From IMG/VR virus record IMGVR_UViG_3300009788_000014, positions 1-60,611 of that record: 60,611 bases of DNA; one strand, written 5' to 3'. Position numbers and translations under genes: made by a program. Of this stretch, positions 30,501 through 38,527 are shown piece by piece. Position 1 is the stretch's first letter. Every line of letters begins with the position of its first letter. The notes under the pieces were generated by a model. The model did not search any database. It had not been told where the DNA came from and saw nothing but the letters and a program-made list of their open reading frames with translations. The stretch is from a virus.

Positions 30501-32814
30501 TGCCGGAGAGTGCTCCGCCGGCCTGCCCCGCCCCTGTAGAGATCCCGAGCCCGGAGACGAGCCCGCCCGCCGCCTGGCCTACGCCGAAGCCCGCAAGAGC
30601 CCTGTCTGTGCGAGTGGCGAAGGGATCCGCCGCGACCCGCCGGGCTTCCTTCCAGGCGTCACGGAGACGGAGGACGCCGCCGATGAGGTCTCCGAGCAGG
30701 TCTCCCCAGCGTCCGCCGATGGCGTCCGCGACCTCGAAAGCGGCGTCGGCGATGTCGAACCAGACCTCCTCCTGCTCGCGAAGACGATCAGCGGTCGTCT
30801 CGACGTTCTCCTTGATCAGCTTGACGGGCTCTAGGACCTTGTCCATGATCCGGGGAAGATCCTGTAAGTCCCCGAAGAGCGTGATCCGCTCGCGGCCGGC
30901 CCCTCCGAGAGAGCTCACGCGGCCGACGGCAGCCGCAAGGGCGTCGACCCGAATCGCCGCGGCGTCGACCCTGTCGGCGACTTCGTCGGCCGCCTCGGCG
31001 ATGTCGACAAAGCCGGCCTCCGGCCCTGCGCCTTCTGCGCTCTCCTTGAAGCTGAAGGCCGCGAGCTGGATCAGCGACGCCTGGAGTTCTCTGAGCGGCT
31101 GTAACAACTCCTGCGCCGCCTCGCCGCCAAATGGTAGCGCTGCCGCGAGAGCTCCGAGGCTGTTGATCATCGGCGTCAACGCCGTGCTGACGATCAGAGA
31201 AATGATCCCGGGGATGGCTTTGAGCTCTCGAATCATCCTGCCGACCTTGCCCTCGACCAGGGAAATCGCTAGGCCCGCGGCGGCCATGATCGCCGGGATA
31301 TTCTTCATCTCCTCGGCGAAGTCTCGGAAGAAGTTCGTCAGCTCCACGACGTCGGACAACATGCGGGAAATGGGCGGGGCCAGGGCGGCAAACCCCTCTG
31401 CCGCGGCGAGCTTCAAAGCATTCGTGGCGCGCTGTACGTCGAACGCCAGGGTGCTGAAAGCTGCCGCGGCTTCTTTGTTCAGGGCGGTATTCTCCATGGC
31501 TTCGCGGCCCGAAACTTCGAGCCGGTCCCGGACGCGGTCAATCCCTGTCGCAAGCGGAACAAGGGCCTTCGCGGTTCTCTTGGCGTCGAGCCCGACGCCC
31601 TCCAGCGCGATCCGTGCGGCTCGTCCCTTCGTGTTTAGACCTTCCAGAAATTGCAACGCGGCGCCGGTGACGTCGTCGTCGATCATTCGCCGTAGCTCGT
31701 CGGCGGTCACTCCGGCCACTTCCGCCAGGCCTTCGAGTCCCTCGCCGCTGACGGACGCCTTCACCATGGCGTCCAGGAGTTCGGAAAGGGCCGACGCGGA
31801 GCCTTCGGCCCTGGCCCCCATCTCGGCAAGGGCAGCGGCAAAGCCAAGAATAACAGGACTCCCGAGCTTGAGACTCGCGGTAGAGCGCGCGATCTCGTTC
31901 GCGATCGGAATAATCTCTGCCTCTGTTGCCTTCGACGTATTGCCCAGCTTGACTAGCGCAGACCCCAGGCTGTCGATCGACTGTATGCTCTCGCCTTGGA
32001 TGGCAATGATTCGGGCGAGGCTTTTGATGGCAACCTCTCCCGATAGATCCGTAGCCGCCGCCAGCTTGGCGCCCGTTTCCGCCGCCCGGGCCAAACCCTC
32101 CGCCGTTTTAATCCCGAGCTGTCCGGCGACTGCGGCCAGCTCGATCAGTTGGTCTGTCGCAATCGGTACGGTGCTGGTAGAGAGATCTTCAAGGCGCTCG
32201 ACGAGACCTGAAAGCTCCTCGTCCGCCAGCTGGTCGGTAACCTTGCTCAGGCTCACAACGGCGTTTTCCAGCTCCTTGAAGGACTCGAAGCCGAAGCGTA
32301 GCCCGGCGGTCACGAGCTGTATGATCTTGTGGACGCTCAGAGCCGCAGCGGCGAAGCCAAGGAGCGCAACGCCGGCCCTCTTGGCCGCGCCGCCGTAGGA
32401 CGTGGTACCGGTCGACGCGACGCGCTGAGCCCGGGTCAGGGACTTCGTCTCCTTCTTGAGCGCCGAGAGCTGCCGGGTGAACTGTTCCGCCTCTTTTTCC
32501 GCCTTGTCAATATCCTTCCCGTATCTCCTGACGATTTTGCCGGCCGTTGCGGCGTCACTGCCGGTCTCCCGCATGAGCTTATTTATAAGCTTTTGCTGCC
32601 GGATCATCAACTTGACCTCGGCGGCTACATCCTTGTGCGCTTTCCCCGTCTTCCGTAAGCTGTCGTCGACCTTCTCGAGCCGGCCATCCAGCTGGTCGAG
32701 ACGCTTGATCATGCCCGCTATCAGCTTCTCATGCTTCTCGGTGGCGGTATCGAGTTCTTTATGGCCCTTGCCGACCTCAATGTCGAGCCGCGTTGAGAAT
32801 TCTTGCGTCGCCAT
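27544..32814 (-). CDS. Tape measure protein, 1756 aa
   Basis: The longest gene by far, placed after the G/GT chaperone pair as in siphophages. Coiled-coil N-terminus (QEFSTRLDIEVGKGHKELDT), hydrophobic middle (about 500-620; GIIGGIIGELVGG near 780-800), and many Ala/Glu/Arg heptads in the second half, ending in a Gly-rich tail (GGAGGGGGGG). It sets tail length and is ejected with DNA; with about 1.5 angstroms per residue, a tail near 260 nm would be expected. Start 32814 is chosen over 32868 because it clears the upstream stop. A long ORF on the opposite strand is a shadow. Confidence 0.93.
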   Translation of the reverse strand: MATQEFSTRLDIEVGKGHKELDTATEKHEKLIAGMIKRLDQLDGRLEKVDDSLRKTGKAHKDVAAEVKLMIRQQKLINKLMRETGSDAATAGKIVRRYGKDIDKAEKEAEQFTRQLSALKKETKSLTRAQRVASTGTTSYGGAAKRAGVALLGFAAAALSVHKIIQLVTAGLRFGFESFKELENAVVSLSKVTDQLADEELSGLVERLEDLSTSTVPIATDQLIELAAVAGQLGIKTAEGLARAAETGAKLAAATDLSGEVAIKSLARIIAIQGESIQSIDSLGSALVKLGNTSKATEAEIIPIANEIARSTASLKLGSPVILGFAAALAEMGARAEGSASALSELLDAMVKASVSGEGLEGLAEVAGVTADELRRMIDDDVTGAALQFLEGLNTKGRAARIALEGVGLDAKRTAKALVPLATGIDRVRDRLEVSGREAMENTALNKEAAAAFSTLAFDVQRATNALKLAAAEGFAALAPPISRMLSDVVELTNFFRDFAEEMKNIPAIMAAAGLAISLVEGKVGRMIRELKAIPGIISLIVSTALTPMINSLGALAAALPFGGEAAQELLQPLRELQASLIQLAAFSFKESAEGAGPEAGFVDIAEAADEVADRVDAAAIRVDALAAAVGRVSSLGGAGRERITLFGDLQDLPRIMDKVLEPVKLIKENVETTADRLREQEEVWFDIADAAFEVADAIGGRWGDLLGDLIGGVLRLRDAWKEARRVAADPFATRTDRALAGFGVGQAAGGLVSGLGISTGAGQAGGALSGIFGGLGALTGLPGAGIIGGIIGELVGGLNIFQSGGDDAIETFKLLNGVISGTTRKVEGSLGPAISQFGQAVSQGFNAIITSLGATVTSLADIEIKLRQDGEKVVFRLIQGGKDIAEFADQAQAVGEAIKRLLQQSDIEGLSSNVAAALKNTLAATFEQLAADLAVAQLVDARLMSQGELFLAARVRLLREELQITSRLGISQQDVIDGRIAEENALNRLAESQALQLAGIDQTAAAGLAQFDAAREQAAQTEALQAAYDDAAAAASVASQETTGFAMDLGDLAETLGLSDERFERLRERFDDLELGGATFGEALEIVAGEIEGIDLATLEQAAEAFSAGQRSGFFSRIAEFTGDAQLAAQALELEHRMRLIQFRLTVQQFAALGLLTRAEESRIRLLLDEQEILGAPTGAPPPTGGGRALRGGGGGRRRAAEDFRRAADEVSLALAGLAPAELAHADRVRQLTERAEAGSIGIEELDRAIENLAALDLGNLRDDAREGLRELGQTDLSNAMRALRESFAVQLSEALALAADNPEAYEQAREAIERGLAASLRELGRDVLDSFGFRMRSIRQAGKEAVRQIEFLADHLDELGLTAAQVATNVRGGILPGLVDLAISSAQAAFARTGSKEDEQRVLELQAEKQELERKATLLQLKVWEQMLIAANALDDQTRRLIAGIRDDLAEPIEVRILIDDEEVDRRRPFVRRTVRAGESFRGSNPPAAGGGSSPAEALGRSLADIIRELEANARSPLEALQFQFSELFDEIASAAGTAAERLQAQALAEAELARRRQEIQEEMFSGVTSFLDELDRTARADLAPRGAAISAREAFREASRAVDPTDQASVDAALRAAMEYRELLVNYNRLIGGGERSALVRSVEDQIRQLLGSIVPPPLPPPGAAGLPGVGGSDLSDLPPASAPLAPAGGAGGGGGGGLSLQQTNQILELIRLGQDGANVRERQFQTATLAHQAAAQTAFDQFAAHASGGAGF

Positions 32815-32818
32815 CGCC

Positions 32819-34056
32819 CTACCCGCTCGCCGCCTGGTTCGCCTTTTCCATCGCTTCGGCGTGCGCAACGCGCTGCCCGAGGACGCCCGCCGCGAAGTAT
32901 TCGCGGATGAGCCTGGAGATCATCCAACGATACAGCGGTGCCCGCTTGTGGGCGTGACCATAGAGTTTGAACAAAAGGCGGGTGATTCCTGTGCGGCGCG
33001 GTGAGCCGTTCTCGTCAGCGTCTATCTCGCCGAGCTCTATCGCGTGTTCGAGGACGGCGAGAAGAGGCAGTTCCTCTGCCGGACCCTCCCAGCCGAGAAC
33101 CCGCCACGGGTCACCAGTTTCCGCCGGGCCTTCGCAAACGTGACATATCGATGGGGAGGGCCAGGACTGGCCACAAGACGGGCATTCCCGGTTCTCGTCG
33201 AGGTATTGGCCGCCCGGGACGCCGAACTTTTCTGCGAGTCGTTCCCCGGGGCGATCGCAGCTCCGACACCGCCCCGCGGCCCATGACGTCAGGTTTGGGC
33301 AGTTTCGATCTGCGCAACGCCAGAACCGGGCTGCGAGGCCGGAGGAGATGGAGGCGGTGAATCCGGCCTTGCCTTTGTAGTAGCCTTCCGATCCCCTGCG
33401 GTCTCGGAGGCGCTCGATAAAGGGACTAAGCGTTCTTTGAACTTGTGCCGGAGAACCGCCTCGCGTAAAACCGCGGCGGTGAAGGCTACGCCTTCTTTCT
33501 CGTTGGCGAACACCACATGCTCCTCTTTCTCGACGCCGGCCCTTGCGACCAGGATCACTTCCGGCAGGACTTCCTCGTTGGCGAACGTTGCCCCCAATTC
33601 CTTGCGGGTAATCTCCCGTTCCTCCTGGCAGTAGGTGACTTCCCAACACCTGACGACCAGGTGGTCCAGAACCGCCTTCCGCGCCTTGTCGGTCTCGGCG
33701 CGGGAGTAACCGACCCGTGGGTAGGCGCGGGGGAAATCGAAAGCTCTGATTTCCTTGCATTCCTGTGCCAGCCTTTCCGGGTCTTCGTCCTTCGTCCCGT
33801 TCGCCCCTTGGCTGCCGGGTTGTTGTTGCCGCTGAATCTCCCGCATCATTGCCGCATTGAAATCACCGTCCGCCGGGCGCCGGTCCTTGATTCCGCGGGG
33901 ATTGATCTCCAGCGCGAGAAGCGCGGCCTGGTACTCCGGGCGATCGTGGCTGTAGATCTCCATCCGCCAGAGCTGGCCTTCCGGTCCGAACCATGGCAGG
34001 TCGATCTTGCGCGTGACGATCTTGTCAAACGACGCTTTGAGTGCTTCGATGATCAT
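32819..34056 (-). CDS. Tail assembly chaperone GT fusion made by -1 frameshift, 412 aa
   Basis: The first 213 codons are those of the G frame; a -1 slip at 33424-33418 would join them to 199 further residues beginning IERLRDRRGSEGYYKGKAGF and ending at TAG 32819. The T part has no start codon of its own near the overlap. It holds clustered Cys (CADRNC, CRSC, CPSC, CHVC), likely a double zinc ribbon, then a helical domain (LLAVLEHAIELGEIDADENG) with a KLYGHAHKRAP region. Lambda-like phages make G and GT this way to load tube protein on the tape measure. The Cys-rich T is unusual. Confidence 0.75.
33289..34056 (-). CDS. Tail assembly chaperone G-like protein, 255 aa
   Basis: The zero-frame product. 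Starts MIIEALKASFDKIVTRKIDL; conserved-looking helical region (GYSRAETDKARKAVLDHLVV) and a Pro/Ser-rich end (PDSPPPSPPASQPGSG). Directly upstream of the tape measure, the usual position for G. ATGA overlap with the tail gene before it. Most ribosomes would end here at TGA 33289. Confidence 0.75.
   Translation of the reverse strand: MIIEALKASFDKIVTRKIDLPWFGPEGQLWRMEIYSHDRPEYQAALLALEINPRGIKDRRPADGDFNAAMMREIQRQQQPGSQGANGTKDEDPERLAQECKEIRAFDFPRAYPRVGYSRAETDKARKAVLDHLVVRCWEVTYCQEEREITRKELGATFANEEVLPEVILVARAGVEKEEHVVFANEKEGVAFTAAVLREAVLRHKFKERLVPLSSASETAGDRKATTKARPDSPPPSPPASQPGSGVAQIETAQT
33383..33424 (-). promoter_or_regulatory. -1 frameshift site with stimulatory stem
   Basis: C CCT TTA (33424-33418) is a perfect X XXY YYZ heptamer in the zero frame of the G gene. 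After a 6-base spacer comes GCCTCCGA (33411-33404), which pairs with TCGGAAGGC (33391-33383) apart from one bulged A, with a 12-base loop. Heptamer, spacer and stem all fit known -1 sites. Confidence 0.75.
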
Positions 34057-34523
34057 ACGACCTCGGTCCCCACGGTTACCTGGTCGGTGCCATCGTCTAT
34101 CTCGCTGAACACCGCTTGGATATCGCCGGTTTCGTAGGTGTAGACGGCGTCCTGCTCCATGGGCAGCATCGGTTGAAACACCAAGAAGAACTGGGCGCTA
34201 AACTGGATGTTCGTGGCGGTCGGAGTATCCAGGGTGCCCGCTTCTGCCATGAACTTCAGATGCATAAGGTCCTTGTCCTTCCAATTCTTCGCGAAGGCGA
34301 TGATCTGGGCGGCTGTAAGCTTCTGCAAGCTGACGTTGACCGTAGCCGCAGAGCTGCCGACGAGCTCTTCCCGGTGATCGGTCGAGAGGAACGGTCCGAG
34401 CTGGATCTTGACCCTATCCGTCACCGCGGTCATGACGGTGTAGTTGTCGGAGAAGTCGACGTTCGCGGCGAGATTCTTGACAAGGCTGAATTCGCCTTCA
34501 AACGGGGTATTCGGATCGGGCAT
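34053..34523 (-). CDS. Tail protein, 156 aa
   Basis: Strand-rich protein (FSLVKNLAANVDFSDNYTVM; NIQFSAQFFLVFQPMLPMEQ) between the tail tube gene and the chaperones. It could be a second tube-like or minor tail protein. ATGA overlap with the chaperone gene. Exact role unknown. Confidence 0.6.
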   Translation of the reverse strand: MPDPNTPFEGEFSLVKNLAANVDFSDNYTVMTAVTDRVKIQLGPFLSTDHREELVGSSAATVNVSLQKLTAAQIIAFAKNWKDKDLMHLKFMAEAGTLDTPTATNIQFSAQFFLVFQPMLPMEQDAVYTYETGDIQAVFSEIDDGTDQVTVGTEVV

Positions 34524-34537
34524 GGCGTTCTGTGCTC

Positions 34538-35305
34538 CTACGTGTCATGGATGAACATGGCGCCGACCGGGAATCCCGTCCCGCTCGTCCATGCGGTAAT
34601 GCTGATTCTCCACCAATCGTCGGTGATCGGACCGGCGAACGTCTGAACTTCGAAGGATGGCGTGCTCGTCAAGGCGGTGAAGGGAACGCCTTGCACCGTG
34701 GGGGTAGCGAAACCCACGGCGTCGTCGCTCTCTAGCTGTGCCACCCCGCCGGCCACCGTTGGCGCGGGGCTGTGAGGATTCACCCAAATCACGGTAACGC
34801 TTTCCGTTGCCGAGACGGCCCCCACGTTCACCGCGTCGCCGTCCTGTACGGCTGTCACGCCCGTCAGGTTGTTCATCAAGTGATCAAAGAGAAGGCTTGC
34901 CTCGATCCGGGGGATGGAGCCTTCGCCCTGGGCAAAGCCGAGTTCCTTCATCGTCCAGACGTCGACCTCTTGATTATCCGGGTGGGTCGCGATCCGCGAC
35001 CCCTCGCTTATGAATGCCAGGTTTCCCGCCGTCCCGCTAGTAGTGACAAGCATCGGATAGGCCGTCTTATCCTCCAATGCCTTGAACAGCAGGAAGTTCA
35101 GATCTTGGCGGGTTATTTTGACCGTGAAGTCGTCCAGGATGGAGGATCCCGTAACCTGGTAGCGATGGTCTTCCTCAAGAGTCGCCGGTACTTCTATCAA
35201 CGCCCGCTTCGGCGTTCCCCCGGCGGTCGAGCCGATCGCCGAGAGATTGTTGAATCCCCAGAAGATGCGGGCCAGGTTGCCGGTAGTGGCTTCAGGAGTC
35301 GCCAT
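34538..35305 (-). CDS. Major tail (tube) protein, 255 aa
   Basis: Gene order (after tail completion, before chaperones), size and strand-rich composition with a Thr/Ser/Val C-terminal domain (SATESVTVIWVNPHSPAPTV) suit a siphophage tube protein with an Ig-like addition. The central part DNQEVDVWTMKELGFAQG looks like a folded tube core. Function by synteny. Confidence 0.65.
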   Translation of the reverse strand: MATPEATTGNLARIFWGFNNLSAIGSTAGGTPKRALIEVPATLEEDHRYQVTGSSILDDFTVKITRQDLNFLLFKALEDKTAYPMLVTTSGTAGNLAFISEGSRIATHPDNQEVDVWTMKELGFAQGEGSIPRIEASLLFDHLMNNLTGVTAVQDGDAVNVGAVSATESVTVIWVNPHSPAPTVAGGVAQLESDDAVGFATPTVQGVPFTALTSTPSFEVQTFAGPITDDWWRISITAWTSGTGFPVGAMFIHDT

Positions 35306-35546
35306 CTGGGTTATCCTCGGTGGCGACGGTCATCACGTCACTCGCGTTTGCAGGCTCAGCCGCCGTGCGGTTGGCAGACGCGACCGGTCTACTCCGTGAG
35401 ATAGGCCGGACCCTATTCGGTCTTGGCTTTACTTTGGTATCCTGTCCTCCCGGTGGTTCCGGACTGGAGGTTTCAGGAAAGTCAGCCGCTACAGGCTCGC
35501 CGGCGCGGAAGGCTTCCAAGGTGTGCCTTGTTCTCTTGATTTTCAT
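35292..35546 (-). CDS. Small Pro-rich protein, 84 aa
   Basis: MKIKRTRHTLEAFRAGEPVA then a disordered Pro/Arg region. Sits between tail completion and tube genes and overlaps the tube gene by 14 bases. No family is recognised. Confidence 0.55.
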   Translation of the reverse strand: MKIKRTRHTLEAFRAGEPVAADFPETSSPEPPGGQDTKVKPRPNRVRPISRSRPVASANRTAAEPANASDVMTVATEDNPDGDS

Positions 35547-35550
35547 AGCC

Positions 35551-36012
35551 TCAATCCAGCCAAAGTGGAAAGAGCAAGTCGGCCTCTGGCCACCGGTTGC
35601 GTAGAGCGATGGGTCCTAGCGGCGCGGCGGTTACGGCAAACGCGTTGGCCGTCGACAGGGCCTTGATCCTGTCTTTGATAGCGGCCGCGGCGTCGAGCAA
35701 TCGGTTGTGGGCCGCTTCTCCGGCCTCGGGTTGATGACGTATCGTCAGACGCAGAAGGCCGCGACGGGTCAGGATGTCTCCGGACAAGGCGCGCGGCGGT
35801 TGTTCGATGTAGGTCAGGAACCACGGCGCGCCGGCCACCGGCAAGGCGGGCGACGCGGTCGGCTCCTGAAGGCTCGTGCCCATGTCTTCCTTGGGTCCGA
35901 AGAATCCGCTCCAGCTGTAGAAAGTGTTTAGGGTTGCGATCAGCGTCGCATCGAACCATCCCCGCACGATATCCAGGTCGAAGCGCTGGTAAGTGCTGGC
36001 AGTCTGGTTCAT
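35551..36012 (-). CDS. Tail completion/terminator-like protein, 153 aa
   Basis: ATGA-coupled to the connector gene upstream. Starts MNQTASTYQRFDLDIVRGWF; helix near the C-terminal half (AAHNRLLDAAAAIKDRIKAL) and an acidic hydrophobic end. Position between head-tail joining proteins and tube gene fits a tail terminator. Synteny-based. Confidence 0.6.
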   Translation of the reverse strand: MNQTASTYQRFDLDIVRGWFDATLIATLNTFYSWSGFFGPKEDMGTSLQEPTASPALPVAGAPWFLTYIEQPPRALSGDILTRRGLLRLTIRHQPEAGEAAHNRLLDAAAAIKDRIKALSTANAFAVTAAPLGPIALRNRWPEADLLFPLWLD

Positions 36013-36452
36013 GCCGCCGCCTCCCGCATGGCCGCCTTCCACGCCCCGGGCGCTTCCCGCTTGAACACCGCCGGCATGTTGGCGTGGGCCGTCGCGTGGT
36101 TGCCGTCGCGGTCTTCGATGAACACACCATACTTGACGCCGCCCAGGGATTCTGCGTCGTTGACGAACCCCACCGTGTCGTCCCACCGCGAGGCGGCAAG
36201 GACGGCCTCGGCGCGGGCCAATGTTTCCGGGGTGTGGCCAGGGCCGTACGACAGGCTCTTGCCGACGGGCTCGCCGGCAAACGCCGCTTCGGAGGACTGG
36301 AGGGTCCTCGTCTTGACGGCGGTGACCAGCGCCTCGGGGCCGCCGGTCGAGAGGAGGAGCTCCCGCTTCAACGCGGAGGTGTACGCCGGTACCGCGCGCG
36401 ACTGGGCGCCGACGACATGGAAGAGCCGCTGGCGGCTGATCTTGGTCGCCAT
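36009..36452 (-). CDS. Head-tail joining protein, 147 aa (HK97 gp10-like position)
   Basis: ATG 36452 is chosen for its overlap with the upstream stop. Residues MATKISRQRLFHVVGAQSRA, a GHTPETLARAEAVLAASRWD segment and FVNDAESLGG (typical of 'neck' proteins that end in an NDxxYA/G region) suggest an HK97 gp10-like joining protein. Function from motif and order. Confidence 0.65.
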   Translation of the reverse strand: MATKISRQRLFHVVGAQSRAVPAYTSALKRELLLSTGGPEALVTAVKTRTLQSSEAAFAGEPVGKSLSYGPGHTPETLARAEAVLAASRWDDTVGFVNDAESLGGVKYGVFIEDRDGNHATAHANMPAVFKREAPGAWKAAMREAAA

Positions 36453-36766
36453 TAGCCGCGTACCCTCCAGAATCCCGCAGTCTCCGCGGAGCTCTGAATG
36501 GTGAAGGGCGGTCCCCCGTCGAAACTTCCGAAGTGCTCGCCGCCGGCGGGCGGTCGAACCGCTCCCGATACCCTCGGCACGATTACCTCGCCGCTCTGGT
36601 CGGTCCATCGCGCGCCGCCTTCGACGAGCTGGAAGGAGAGCGTGCCGACAGACTTGCAGTCGGCATGGGTGACGACGGCTCCGCTTGACGGCAGCGTGAC
36701 CGTAAAGTCCCGGCCGACCCCGGTTTTCCGGTGAACCCGGGCGGTGATCTTGCCGAAGTCGGCCAT
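36452..36766 (-). CDS. Head closure-like protein, 104 aa
   Basis: Small strand-rich protein (KITARVHRKTGVGRDFTVTL; GGARWTDQSGEVIVPRVSG) in the head-closure position. Starts one base after the upstream TAA. No motif beyond context. Confidence 0.55.
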   Translation of the reverse strand: MADFGKITARVHRKTGVGRDFTVTLPSSGAVVTHADCKSVGTLSFQLVEGGARWTDQSGEVIVPRVSGAVRPPAGGEHFGSFDGGPPFTIQSSAETAGFWRVRG

Positions 36767-37621
36767 TTAGGCGAAACTCCTCAGCGGTGCAAGGATGGAC
36801 TCGGGGAAACTCGTGGAAGCTTGGAAATACTCGATCTCAGTCCTGTCGGCCTCTTCCCGCTTCACGTCGCGTTCCTTGTCGCGGAGGTCCTGAAGGTGGG
36901 CCGCGAGGTCCTGGGCCGCCTCTGTGAGGCCGACCGGAAGCTCCCGGGCGGCCCTTGCCGTCCAGGTCACGGATCCGTCTACGACGGTGCCGTCGACCAC
37001 GGTAGGCCAAACGGGCTCCGTGGTGGCGTCCGTGGTGCCGCCCACGGTGGCTTCAAAGCGGAGCGCAACGCTACGAGCCGTAGCCCGAACCCACCCGGGA
37101 TCCTCATCGTAGGCCGCGGATCCTCCGACGTTGACGTCGAGCGCCGCACTCCAGGTCACGATCTGACCCGGCATGAGGTAGCCGGCCGTGTAATTCGCCG
37201 TGTAGTGGTGGGCGCTGGGCGCGGCGACGCGCTCGCCTGTCACGGGATCGCGCTCGGCAGGCCGCTCCCAGCCGTTGCGCCGATAGACGGAGTGCCGGTT
37301 CCTGCCCGTGACACGCGCATCGAGGCGATCAGGGCCAAACTCGACGGCCAGCCCAAAGACGTTTTGGATGGTCGGGTCGCCCTCGATGGGCCATCGCGCC
37401 AGCTGGAGATCGTATTGGTCCACTCCCTCCACCCGCTCTGTGTACGCCTGTCGCCATAGGTCCCGGCCCACCATGTCGCGACGATCGGCCACGAGCTGGC
37501 TTACCCGATCCGCCAACGCGTCCGCCGGCGCTCCGGCGGTGACGCCGAGGGCGCTCACGAGAGCCGACGGAAGCACGATGCGTGTGTCCGTGGCGGGCGC
37601 GGTGACGGTGAGGTCGAGCAC
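36767..37621 (-). CDS. Head-tail connector-like protein, 284 aa
   Basis: GTG 37621 after TAGGAAACC. A helical first third (ALADRVSQLVADRRDMVGRD) and last part (ALQDL-type helices, DKERDVKREEADRTEIE) flank a strand-rich domain (MPGQIVTWSAALDVNVGGSA). Position after capsid genes fits a connector/adaptor. Larger than typical gp6-like adaptors. Confidence 0.55.
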   Translation of the reverse strand: MLDLTVTAPATDTRIVLPSALVSALGVTAGAPADALADRVSQLVADRRDMVGRDLWRQAYTERVEGVDQYDLQLARWPIEGDPTIQNVFGLAVEFGPDRLDARVTGRNRHSVYRRNGWERPAERDPVTGERVAAPSAHHYTANYTAGYLMPGQIVTWSAALDVNVGGSAAYDEDPGWVRATARSVALRFEATVGGTTDATTEPVWPTVVDGTVVDGSVTWTARAARELPVGLTEAAQDLAAHLQDLRDKERDVKREEADRTEIEYFQASTSFPESILAPLRSFA

Positions 37622-37627
37622 GGTTTC

Positions 37628-38026
37628 CTACTTGGTCTCCGGCGACTCGAACGGCTTGCCCTTCTTCCGACGGCGACGCGGCGGCGGGTCTTCCGCCTCG
37701 TCCGAGTCGCGGTGCTCAACCGCGGCGCCGTCGAGAATGATCTTGCGAGCGACCGACTCGGGGAATCCCCCCACTTCTCCTGTCCTCAGGTGGGCGCCGT
37801 CCTTCATCATCCTGACGAGCACCATCGGCTCCTGGGGTTTTTCTGGCTCAGGAGGGGCGCCGGTGGCAGCGATTTCCTTCTTGGTCGCCAGACGAGCCAG
37901 CAAAGACGCGCCACGGCCCTTCACCGGAGTGCCGCAGAGCTCAACGGCTACGTCCACCGGAAATGCTGCCAGCTCCCCGGCACGGTAGTGAGAGTGATCA
38001 TGGTTGAAGTGGATCATCGTATTCAT
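37628..38026 (-). CDS. Hypothetical head-region protein with repeated motif, 132 aa
   Basis: ATG 38026 (MNTMIHFNHDHSHYRAGELA) is chosen over 38113, which would run deep into the upstream gene. RAGELAAFPVDVAVELCG near the start and RTGEVGGFPESVARKIILDG near the end are two copies of one motif, here called GE-x-x-FP. The C-terminus is basic (PPPRRRRKKGKPFE). Possibly a capsid accessory protein. Confidence 0.6.
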   Translation of the reverse strand: MNTMIHFNHDHSHYRAGELAAFPVDVAVELCGTPVKGRGASLLARLATKKEIAATGAPPEPEKPQEPMVLVRMMKDGAHLRTGEVGGFPESVARKIILDGAAVEHRDSDEAEDPPPRRRRKKGKPFESPETK

Positions 38027-38036
38027 TTGGTTTCCC

Positions 38037-38516
38037 CTAGGCCTGCGGCTTGGTCTCCGCGCCACCGTAAACCGCGACGACGGAATAGCCGAAGGTGTCT
38101 GTCGCCCCGGCACTCAGAGTCCCCGTCGTCTGGATCCGGATGAATCCGCGGTGTGCCCGAAGATCCTGGAAGCGGACCTTGACCACGCCGGTGAGGGTCT
38201 GGGCGCCGCTGGCCGTCTCCTGAACCGTCGTGGCGAGGGCTCTCGCGATCTGGAAATCCGCGACGCCGGCGCCTCCGACGCTCGTAGCGTCCTGGATGTT
38301 CAGCGCGACGCTGAAGGTCTCCGTGTCCGCGAGCGTAGTGGTGTAATTCAACAGAACGGTGAGCGATTGCGCTCGGTCCGGAGGAGCGTGAAACGCGCCG
38401 TCGTCTTCGACCGCGTCGCCGGCCCCACCGGCGAGCCCGGTAACGTCCTGGCTGGAGAAAACCCCCGTGAGGTACGCCCCGATGTCCTTCATTACTGTGC
38501 TGCTGTTCGCTGGCAT
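38037..38516 (-). CDS. Head decoration-like protein, 159 aa
   Basis: Ribosome site AGGAGGTGAGATC. Strand-rich with GAQTLTGVVKVRFQDLRAHR and a Ser/Thr/Gly-rich N-terminus. It follows the capsid gene, where decoration or head-fibre proteins usually lie. No family is recognised. Confidence 0.55.
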   Translation of the reverse strand: MPANSSTVMKDIGAYLTGVFSSQDVTGLAGGAGDAVEDDGAFHAPPDRAQSLTVLLNYTTTLADTETFSVALNIQDATSVGGAGVADFQIARALATTVQETASGAQTLTGVVKVRFQDLRAHRGFIRIQTTGTLSAGATDTFGYSVVAVYGGAETKPQA

Positions 38517-38527
38517 GATCTCACCTC

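Noticed and set aside
27929-32398. Long + strand frames (600 and 826 codons) opposite the tape-measure gene
   Set aside because: They are Ser/Arg-rich reverse readings of the Ala/Glu-rich tape measure, a common GC-rich shadow, with no ribosome sites.
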